Shown one piece after another: positions 57,601-64,000 of a DNA stretch of 64,000 nucleotides; positions within the stretch are counted from its first letter, which is position 1; every line of letters starts with the position of its first letter. This DNA is from Lytechinus pictus (lineage: Eukaryota; Echinodermata; Echinoidea; Temnopleuroida; Toxopneustidae), in contig NC_087249.1 in NCBI RefSeq assembly GCF_037042905.1, positions 33,506,401-33,570,400 of the forward strand. Reading direction: 5' to 3'. The position numbers and the translations under genes were made by a program. The notes under the pieces were generated by a model. That model saw nothing but the letters and a program-made list of their open reading frames with translations, had not been told where the DNA came from and made no database searches.

Positions 57601-60600
57601 TTCCTTATAATTTATATCATTATGAGTAAGTGTACCAAATATCTCATAAAAATTTGAAAGAAATATAGGATTTTCTTGGAAAAAACCTTGGGCCGTCATT
57701 TTCAGATTGAAAAAAAATATGGTACCCCATGTCTGCGCACCCATTCACTTTGCACACGATTCGGGGATTTTGATGAGAAAGCCTGCATTTTGAGGCTGTC
57801 ATAAGAAATGCCCAAAATTCATTATTTTTCCATTTTGAGTCAGATTTTTAATGAATATCTGTCTATGTATTGCATGTGTAAAGTCTGTGTTTGTTGGGTA
57901 TCTTCTTCTACTAGAATCACACAGATACGCATGTGCACAGACAAGGGGGACTGCACAGACTTGGGCCCTTGGGCTTAGCCTTAGGGGAGCTATTATTTGT
58001 CACTTCACTCACTTGCCTATCTATATTTATTGTACTAGTGTCTCAGTTTTCAAATTGTTTGGCACGGATGTCTTCTGGATTTTATAGGTTCACTTGAGCA
58101 AAAGTTTGGATTGGGAGAGCTAGCACCAACCCCCCGACCACTTCGAAGAAGAGGGTGAGTTTGACTTGACTCTTGAGCCTTTGAGGTTCCTTCTTCTTTC
58201 CTTCAGGCTTGGGAGCTAGATCAGTAGATGTACCGCCAGTACCGGTTCCGCTTACTGCGGCAGCCCGAACACGTACTGTGTTCGGGCTGCGTTGTGATTC
58301 ACCCCGGCTCACCAGATCAAACCAGATGAGCATCGGGAATCAATCAAAAATACATAAAATTGCACAAAACTGTTACAAAGGAATCAATACATACTTACAA
58401 CTTAAGGCGCAATATGGGCGGCACTCAAAACTTCGAAATAATTCCCCAAAACGAAGCAAAAACGTCGGAAAATTTTGCCGGTGTGCATTAACAGTCGTTT
58501 GTACAGGAAGCAATGGAGGATCGATATAGCCTTTTGACGAGGCAACGAGATAAATTGATTTTTATCTTCGTGCTAGCAGAAAACAAAAACAAAAGATAAA
58601 TAATAGCCTAATCCTTATAAAAACAAAAAATAAAATAATAATCGATTATAATACGTTTATAATACGCTCTTCCTATTAATTTCACCCTGTTTATTCACTG
58701 AGGATCCTATAGAAATATACTAGAAGTCTTTGACAAAAGGCTATCGTATGAGGCATGCGAGAAAGGGTAATATGAATATTCATAAGTCTAACTTAGTGGC
58801 GTAATTTCTTTTTCGATGGTTTGGCTGCGTGGCAGCCAGTGAATAAATCACTATTTTAACGGCCTTTTGTTTTTATTCGATTAGCTTCTTTTCATGTAAT
58901 TTTTTTCTTCATTCTTTTCTCGTGTTCTAATATTCTTTCTTAGTTCTCCCTCGTGATTTCTTTTCACTTTCTTTATTTTTTATCCCCTTTTCCGTTTTGT
59001 TTTTATTATTTTCATATTTTGTTCATCTACTTTTCGTTTCGTAGTTGATTTTCTTTTCCTTTCTTTACTGTTTCATTTTTTTCTTTTTGACTTTTGCTCT
59101 TTTTTCTTCGTTTCTTGTCTTTTCTTTTCCCTTTCGTTTTCTTTTTAATTCTTTTTTTCTTTACTTTTCTACCTATTGTCTCTATATTTAAATTAGTTTC
59201 TTTATCATCTTTTTTTTTTTCGAGAGAGATTATGCACGTGGTGTCGCACATTTTTTTTAATATGCATAATTGAAAACAATTGATACACCTTGTGAGTAAA
59301 AAGATAATTTGATAGCCTATTTTATGTGGTTTGTATTGACGCTTGAAATGATGAAGCCTATTCTTTGCAAATAATTTATTTCCTTGTATTATATTAAGAA
59401 GTACTAGTAATTTGATATCATTTCATGTTTGTATTTGAGTATTATTCTATTGTTGTAAATTGTTGTACAAAATAATTATTCAGCCTTTGGCTGCGAGGCA
59501 TGTTTTTAACAAACCATTATTGAATTGATTTTAGCCATATATATGGCTGCTATTTTTTCAAGCATTCAGCTTGCGGTAGCTGGTCTTGCATTTGAATTCA
59601 TTTGTTATTGTTTACATGAATTATGTCTATATCTTCTTATAACCATAGGCGGCGGAAGTGGGGGCGGGGGGAGTATCCCCCCTAAATTTTAGGTGGGGTT
59701 ACGAACCCCCCTAAATTTTTTGTTGATAACCTTTTTTTTTTGCTTCAATTTTTTTTGCTTGTCATTTTTTTTTGCTTTTCAAAAAAATGTGGTGCCCCCT
59801 AAAATTGTTGGCTTCCACCGCCAACTACATTGTCACCGTTGTAATTTGATCATTATGTATGTTTAATTGATTTTAAATAATTGTTATAAATTTGCAATTT
59901 TGAATAAATGCAGAAATACCTGCTTTAAAAAGAAAGAGAAATGCTCGCATATATGACGTCACAAATAAAAAAAAATAAAACTCTATTATTAGCCCGGGGG
60001 TGGTGGCTCAACTTACCCGCCTTCCCCTATATATATATACATTTTTTTTTTTACCACAACCGGCTGGATACGTCTTTCTCAGGCAACATCTTCCCTCTAG
60101 CGTACCTATACTGCCCCCCCCCCCTTACGAGTCACACTCACAACCCATGCAAGGGACGTGTCCCTAGCTATGCCCCCCCCCCCCCCCCCCCCCCCCCCGA
60201 TGAGTCACAACTGATCCCTGACAAGCCACCATAGTGGCCCCCTTCTTTGAAGTTGAATACCTTCTTTTTTCTTCTTTTTTTTTTGCTTCTTTTTTTTTGC
60301 TTGTCAATTTTTTTCTGGTGCGAAATGTCCTTTACATCCTGTTGAGGATCATTTTTTTTTTTCCTGTTTTTTTTTTTCTGGTACGAAATCCTTTAGGCCT
60401 ATTTGTGGTTTAAGTCAAGACCTTTTCTAGGCGTGTCAAATTTTTGGGCGGACGATTTTGCCCCCCCCCCCTGTGACTTAGAATAGGCCCTATATTTCAA
60501 ATTAGAGCAGAAAGATTAATTTATGAACCATCTATTCCATCTCATTTAGAATTAGCTTCACGGTACCGTACGCCATGACGTATTTTTCTTTACTTGGGCA

Positions 60601-63164
60601 AGTGTTGGTCCTGAAAAGGACCACCCAATCTCTTTAAAAAATAATAAAAAAAGACGTGTTGCATTTTGACCAAGAAAGATCAGTATGGAATCCAGTTGAG
60701 TACTACTAGATTAGGACACAAGTAATAATATTGTGACCAGTAACAAACTCCAGTAGACTAATATTATATTAAGACCACTTTAATTTCGAGTTAGTAATTC
60801 AAGATCAGTTTGACAAGTGGAATTTCAACTTGTAACTTTTTAAATTGACTGGTCTAGCTTAGTTGATCCAGTCTAATTTCATATGGACAAATATACGCGC
60901 AGCACTGAACCAGGGGCCCGTTTCTCAACACATGGACAAGTTAGTCATATCTTTATCCACCAACCACGGAGTTAGTTCCAATCTTACTAAACCTGTTTCT
61001 CGAAAGGCTTCCTAACTAGAATACCTTGATATCGATACTATCGGTAAAAAGAGCAGACGAGACGTAGCCTTAGTCACAAAATAGCATAATTTTCAAAAAG
61101 AAAAATTATTACAAAATTGCAAATATTATGATGAATTGGGAAATAATTCTTTTCAAAATAATAGCACAGGTGAATTATGCATCATACATACTTAGACCAT
61201 GAAGACTGGAGTATTCAATTGCAGAGAGAATTAGATTATGAATAATTCATTTCATGACTAAAAAATCACTTGTGGACGTTGAGATGGGTACCCCCGGGAG
61301 ACCCAATTTTAATAGTTTACGAAAGTAAACCATAACGGTTTTCTTTGTAAAATGATGATAATTATACGGACTTTTACGATTCCAAACGTCATCAAAATAT
61401 AGTTTAACGAAACATTTTTAATCATTGATACCAAAAGATACGATATTGGACAAATTATATGCATAAACTAGATATAGAATTCATCTAACTGTTAATAAGG
61501 GTCTGAAAACAACAAATACGAGTTCAGTTATGGATGGCCTGACGTGGTAGAATCTTTATCGATTAAATCATTTTATTATTTCAAAATTAATGGTTTTGTG
61601 GCGTTTACCAAGAGTTTTTATAGTTTCTTTGTATTACAATTATCATTGAATGCATTTGCCCACTTGTTTTGTGATGTAATTTCAACCTCTATGATTGATT
61701 ACGTAAGATTATAATTTTAAAATTTCTAGGCACTTTCGCATGTCATAGTCTACCCACGTGATGCCACTACGTCATTAAGAAAGAAGTTAAGACAGGTTCG
61801 GAGGTGTCATAAATATTTAGTGAGGTTGTTGTACCCGATCTTGGTAAAGAGGGCTTCGTGAAACGGTTAGCGGACAAGTAGCTCACTATCTCCGATTTAG
61901 TCAAGAAGTTAGACTTATGACGGTGTTGAGAAACGGGCCCCTGTAAGACAAGTAACCAATGTTGCAATTTCCAGATCGAGTTACCAGTTGAAATTCTACT
62001 GGTCAGACTGGTCCAGTTTAAACTGGTTCTTTGTGATTTATTATTTTCTCCATTAGTTTGTGATGGAGGGCAAAGCACGTGCTCTTTCCGTAACCCGTTG
62101 GGAGAATCACGAGACTGTCGTTTCCTCTCTGGGCCTCTTCCAGGGCCTGTTTTTGAGGCACCTTTAATTTTATTGCAAATTCTTCTTCAAGTTCCTCCAT
62201 ATTTGCAACGCGAACTACGTTTCTGATGTCAATGTCGACTCAATATTGACCTTGATTCTAACTTATTACATCTCTAATTTTTAAAAAAATGTATTTTGTA
62301 AACGCAGTCATGTTTGTTCATAATATACAGATTGGGATAAATATAATTTTAATGAAATTAATTCTTCTTTAAATAATGTTTTTTTTTCTATGTTAAATGC
62401 AAGCAAGATTGATATCCATTACTGAAATACCTAAATCGCGATTTATTTGAAAAGCAAGTTCGTGATTCGACCGAAGTTTTCTTATCTCTTCTTGTAATGC
62501 ATATTCATTAACCTTAACAGTGACGACATCTTATAAATATTCATGTTGCGCATGCGCATACATATTTTTCATTTAATTCAACATGGCGATTCGTACGAAA
62601 TCCGAAAATTGATCCTCTATTGTACGATTCCATCGAATTTTCGTAATTTTAAGGAGAACGTATCTTGAACTCAGTTTGTTTAGGTAAGGTCAGTCCTAAC
62701 TGTCGTATTTTTGGTTTCGTTTTATCATCCATGTTTTTGTAATTTAGCGATTAATCTAGTGCATCAGTGCACTCCGGTGAGAACGAGTGGGAGCGTTCAG
62801 GACCTCGACACTGTCTAAAGACGTCGTGTCGAGGTTCCCGGGGCAACGGTTCCGCTAGCTCGTTTGTGATGAAACCCTCATCCCTAGACACATAGACATA
62901 GTTCCCCATTTGTTTGAAATTAATAGAAAATCAAACAAATAGTCTAGATCGAGGCCAGAAATTTTTAATTGAACAAATGCCAATGCCATTGCATGTGCAT
63001 GTTGTTGAATTAAATTTGATTTTGATTTGACATTTGAATTTATCTCTGACTTCACTCTTCAGCCAGTTCAGGACTTGATGAATGATTGAAAAAAAAATTA
63101 CCTCATCACTGTTCATAACTTCCTTCAGCTCCCTCTGTATTCTGCCTGTAGCGATGTTAGCCAT
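45588..63164 (-). CDS. UBE2K: Ubiquitin-conjugating enzyme E2 K (UBE2K/HIP2/Ubc1 type)
   Basis: This cytosolic E2 takes ubiquitin from E1 on its active cysteine and builds mainly Lys48-linked chains. Five exons read on the minus strand (63164-63102, 51988-51836, 50934-50752, 46357-46229, 45659-45588), all joined in phase 0, give 199 residues and TGA; human UBE2K has 200. The UBC fold spans about residues 4-150 with [21 protein letters not shown], the HPN motif at 81-83 and active cysteine at residue 92 ([12 protein letters not shown]). A UBA domain follows: MGF at 172-174, W at 188 ([13 protein letters not shown]). The C-terminal UBA distinguishes UBE2K from other E2s. The chain is intact with no stops or shifts. 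Intron 1 is 11.1 kb. The final residues resemble insect UbcD4 as much as human. The paralogue is confident. Confidence 0.98.
46229..46357 (-). CDS. UBE2K: UBE2K exon 4, end of UBC fold and start of UBA
   Basis: Acceptor ATCACCCTTTAG, donor GTGAGT, 43 codons. It encodes [20 protein letters not shown], a linker, then [14 protein letters not shown], the first UBA helix with its MGF loop. Confidence 0.96.
46545..48925. mobile_element. 2.4-kb composite TIR element in UBE2K intron
   Basis: Arms of about 110-130 bp are inverted copies: TCCAGATTGGACCTTGTTG through AGTGCCCTTTCCCAAAG to AATCAGCGCCAATCCA (46567-46657), and the inverse at 48810-48905. Inside, a 95-bp block X (TCGACCCTCTAATTTCACAT, 47038 and 48707) and a ~575-bp block Y (AATACAGGCAAATTCCCTAT, 47136 and 48132) give the order X-Y-Z-Y-X, all in the same orientation. 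Confidence 0.85.
49270..49400. repeat. GGTTGCC/GGCAACC-rich segment
   Basis: Alternating GGTTGCC and GGCAACC words (GCGGTTGCCCTGGTACCATT, GGTTGCCCGGATGGCAACC) can form several small hairpins. It is probably a dispersed repeat fragment. Confidence 0.45.
49831..49993. mobile_element. 163-bp near-perfect palindromic MITE
   Basis: ATACCTTGGTCACATTTG pairs with CAAATGTGACCAAGGTAT. The arms continue through CGGCCGTACGGCGAGTCGA and AACAGCCGTTTTA to a ~35-bp centre. Arms are about 60 bp with few mismatches. Confidence 0.92.
50752..50934 (-). CDS. UBE2K: UBE2K exon 3, active-site cysteine
   Basis: Acceptor TTCCTAACAG, donor GTATGC, 61 codons. It contains [20 protein letters not shown] and [23 protein letters not shown] lies 11 residues before the catalytic cysteine, as is standard. 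Confidence 0.99.
51230..51290. repeat. (CTA/CCA) trinucleotide run
   Basis: ACTACTACTA and CCACCACC repeats directly left of the MITE copy at 51289. The matching tract on its other side suggests that the MITE inserted into one microsatellite. Confidence 0.7.
51289..51533. mobile_element. GGGCGAAATCTC-ended MITE, copy 2
   Basis: This is the inverse-oriented relative of 5690-6030: GGTAGAGATCTCTCCCC at the left and CCCCCTGAGATTTCCGCCCA at the right, with ATTTGACAAGCAAAAAAAAT and TAGTAGGGGGGACATTTGAT shared with copy 1. Confidence 0.8.
51533..51650. repeat. (ACC/ACT)n trinucleotide microsatellite
   Basis: Runs of ACC and ACT triplets with one TACAGTACTACTATT interruption. Thr-rich and Val-rich frames here are artefacts. 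Confidence 0.95.
51836..51988 (-). CDS. UBE2K: UBE2K exon 2, E2 beta-sheet
   Basis: Acceptor TTCTTTGCAG, donor GTAAGC, 51 codons, [10 protein letters not shown] to YPFNPPR. It includes the E2 hallmarks [10 protein letters not shown] and PETYPFNPP. Confidence 0.98.
52108..53346. mobile_element. 1.24-kb TIR element in UBE2K intron 1
   Basis: GGGGAGTGTTTCATGAAAG at 52108 faces TTTTCATGAAATACTCCCC ending 53346. Inner arms also match (CAGTTACCCTAGTAACAGT versus ACTGTTACCATGGTAACTG). No transposase was recognised inside. Confidence 0.7.
53940..54570 (+). pseudogene. LINE RT C-terminal remnant
   Basis: Translation gives [10 protein letters not shown] and [19 protein letters not shown] (53970-54060), [20 protein letters not shown] then [20 protein letters not shown] (54130-54250), and [20 protein letters not shown] text (54515-54570), with stops between. 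This is the typical C-terminal thumb region of CR1/jockey-type RT proteins. Confidence 0.8.
54780..56310 (+). pseudogene. LINE RT remnant with intact YADDT motif
   Basis: [15 protein letters not shown] start (54785), then [20 protein letters not shown] (54905-54965) and [13 protein letters not shown] (55040-55075), where YADD is the catalytic motif. A long frame from 55063 to 55590 includes [36 protein letters not shown] and [20 protein letters not shown]. It resembles Rex1/CR1/L2-type elements. The 3'UTR ends ACAAATAAATTAAATGAAAT at about 56308. Only part of the palm and thumb remains, and the start is frameshifted. Confidence 0.85.
57170..57540 (-). pseudogene. LINE RT C-terminal remnant, minus strand
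   Basis: Minus-strand translation reads [20 protein letters not shown] then [17 protein letters not shown], a classic non-LTR C-terminus (..NSFFP..I..WN.L). It is oriented like UBE2K and lies in its intron 1. Confidence 0.75.
57541..59640. other. UBE2K intron 1 segment without recognised gene
   Basis: It includes a GC-richer island (58090-58330) with a minus-strand frame of 83 codons that I do not recognise. Also present are a perfect 13-bp hairpin (58260-58290), a minus-strand GTAAGTATG donor-like site at about 58399-58391, a T/C-rich tract (58880-59220) and a LINE-like tail near 59480. Confidence 0.4.
59648..59823. mobile_element. Short GGCGGCGGAAG-ended MITE
   Basis: GGCGGCGGAAG at the left and CTTCCACCGCC at the right, with CCCCCCTAAATTTT and TTGCTTGTCA words typical of the C/G-tract MITE group in this window. 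Confidence 0.6.
59985..60480. repeat. C-tract and TTTGCTTGTCAA repeat debris
   Basis: Long C runs (60114-60124, 60173-60198, 60462-60471) and repeated TTTTTTTGCTTGTCAATTTT and CTGGTACGAAATCC words. These are likely fragments of the same MITE group. Proline-rich frames are artefacts. Confidence 0.6.
60730..62032. mobile_element. Outer fold-back element (nested structure)
   Basis: CAGTTTGACAAGTGGAATTT, CAACTTGTAACT (about 60813) is an inverse match to AGTTACCAGTTGAAATTCTA, CTGGTCAGACTGG (61978-62012). The outer boundaries are approximate. A second TIR element sits between the arms. Confidence 0.55.
60911..61943. mobile_element. 1.03-kb TIR element, CAGGGGCCCGTTTCTCAAC
   Basis: CAGGGGCCCGTTTCTCAAC at 60911 is exactly inverted as GTTGAGAAACGGGCCCCTG ending 61943. 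Weaker pairing extends about 110 bp (GTTTCTCGAAAGGC / GGGCTTCGTGAAAC). No transposase was recognised and no clear target duplication was seen. Confidence 0.85.
62030..62200 (-). pseudogene. RecQ-like helicase N-terminal fragment
   Basis: Minus-strand frame starting [20 protein letters not shown] continues [27 protein letters not shown] is a Walker A motif, and the upstream PQKQAL is a Q-like motif as in RecQ/DEAD helicases. Only about 55 residues remain before the frame runs into the outer fold-back arm near 62030. Either it is a fragment carried by a transposon or a gene truncated by the insertion. It lies in UBE2K intron 1 on the same strand, but is not part of UBE2K. Confidence 0.6.
62201..63101. 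other. UBE2K intron 1, 5' end
   Basis: No coding region was recognised. It contains a hairpin at 62802-62835 (ACCTCGACAC/GTGTCGAGGT with inner GTCT-AA-AGAC). The rest is AT-rich. Confidence 0.4.
63102..63164 (-). CDS. UBE2K: UBE2K exon 1 (start codon)
   Basis: 21 codons, [20 protein letters not shown] then E, ending at donor GTAATT. This matches the invariant MANIA..RI.RE.KEV start of the family, which fixes the start codon. No clear TATA element was recognised upstream on the minus strand. Confidence 0.97.
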
Positions 63165-63526
63165 ATTTGTTGAGATAATGGAGGGACTATTCTTACACTT
63201 GAAATCTCACTCATCAGTCAACCACTGGACGACTTAAGCATAAAACATCACATAGCTGGCATAGGATTACATAATAAACAATACTCTTCGTGGATTTCTG
63301 CTCCGTACAATTATGGTATGTGCGAGATCTAGATATTATCGAATTGGCAGTTGCACTAAATTATACTGCGACTTTTGACGTGCCAATTCACGCGAATGCT
63401 AAATTTTTCAAAGTGCTAAATCGTACTAGTGCTAAAATATCATTATTGTGGAATGTTGGAAAAGAGAGACGGAATAAACGAAAAATTCAAATGAATTTTA
63501 GGCTTTGTTTAGAAAATTGTCACAAT

Positions 63527-63970
63527 CAGGGGCGGATCCAGGATTTTCCAAAAGGGGGGCACATTTTTCCTGGGAAAATTTGTTTTGACAAGCAAAAAAA
63601 AAAAAAAGGTTTTAACAAAAACATCTTCGAGATAGGCTGCAGAGCCCTTTGAAGATTACAGCAGATGATGATGAAAAAATTAAGGATATTTCGCCCCCGA
63701 AAAAAGATTGACAAGCAAAAAAAAAATGGTCTTCACTTTCAAAAGGAGGGGGGCACACTTCTGTTTTATCTGTTTTGGGCATTTTTACATTACAAATTTT
63801 AATTTTGCTTCTCAAGTGGTCACAATTACTTTCAAAATCAAGTTTCAAAACGGCAGCAAAGTCTTAATAAATATTTTGTTGAAAACCCTTTTTTTGGGGG
63901 GGGTTGTCAAATTTTTCCTCGGGAAAATGTTCCCCCCCCCCCCCTTTGAAAAATCATGGATCCGCCCCTG
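63527..63970. mobile_element. 444-bp MITE, TIR CAGGGGCGGATCCA
   Basis: CAGGGGCGGATCCA (63527) and TGGATCCGCCCCTG (ends 63970) are perfect 14-bp inverses. The interior has CTTTTGGAAAATCC, TTGACAAGCAAAAAAAAA and G/C tracts, like the element at 6636-7394. It lies upstream of UBE2K exon 1, with about 360 bp between. Confidence 0.9.
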
Positions 63971-64000
63971 ACTAATACTACTGTTACCATTTATGGATTC

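Noticed and set aside
58082..58333. 83-codon minus-strand frame with a basic stretch and a hydrophobic end
   Set aside because: No family was recognised and it is not joinable to UBE2K. Kept only as context for the hairpin finding.
59941..60234. Proline-rich frame
   Set aside because: Translation of C tracts in repeat debris.
6650..63940. Numerous C(n)/G(n) runs as possible assembly gaps or regulatory G-quadruplexes
   Set aside because: They recur at fixed places inside the CAGGGGCGGATCC-type MITE group and are best explained as part of those repeats. Exact lengths may be unreliable.

Overview
The window looks like nuclear DNA of an echinoderm, most probably a sea urchin. Its genes are animal genes broken by many introns with canonical splice sites. 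The repeat content is typical of marine deuterostomes: fold-back elements built from short modules, a tRNA-derived SINE, CR1/jockey-type LINE remnants and many palindromic MITEs. No operons, bacterial signals or CRISPR arrays were seen. The species call is inference; the gene calls rest on splice-consistent reading frames.

Three host genes can be assembled. (1) Plus strand, 1-15970: the C-terminal three quarters of an SLC13-family sodium/dicarboxylate-citrate transporter. Eleven exons are visible (442 residues plus stop) and the N-terminal exons lie off the left edge. Two of its introns start with GC instead of GT. (2) Plus strand, 19099-32572: a six-exon, 194-residue, four-pass membrane protein of the TMEM179/TMEM179B family, with a 9.8-kb first intron. 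(3) Minus strand, 63164-45588: a complete five-exon, 199-residue UBE2K-type ubiquitin-conjugating enzyme (E2 fold plus C-terminal UBA domain). It has an 11.1-kb first intron and a probable 3'UTR of about 5.6 kb reaching about 39990. Genes 2 and 3 converge on a repeat-rich spacer.

Almost everything else is mobile or tandem DNA. 0-7.4 kb: a tandem pair of TIR units, a TTAA-flanked MITE, a CR1-like LINE interrupted by two MITEs, and a fold-back element inside another MITE. 9-17.9 kb: decayed tandem copies of an exon/intron junction, two more modular fold-back arrays, a SINE and a TTAA-flanked MITE. 20-29 kb: RFX X-box-like pairs, a jockey-like LINE remnant, a 1.45-kb TTAA-flanked fold-back element, a second SINE and a GCGAGC-module repeat. 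33-40 kb: a LINE tail, a TIR element with ACCCTAA..GGCGTAA units, a ~120-bp tandem repeat, an 800-bp polypurine tract, and a ~160-bp satellite whose units carry a DR1 nuclear-receptor-type motif, itself enclosed by short TIRs. 41-64 kb: a palindrome inside the UBE2K 3'UTR, a 2.4-kb composite TIR element, palindromic MITEs, three LINE remnants, a nested TIR element that truncates a RecQ-like helicase fragment, and a 444-bp MITE.

The three genes have no evident joint function. The strongest pattern beyond the genes is three sequence-unrelated fold-back elements within 10 kb of one locus, each with arms of inverted tandem ~16-nt modules. This matches the architecture described for sea urchin TU elements. 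The DR1-bearing satellite is the next most interesting.
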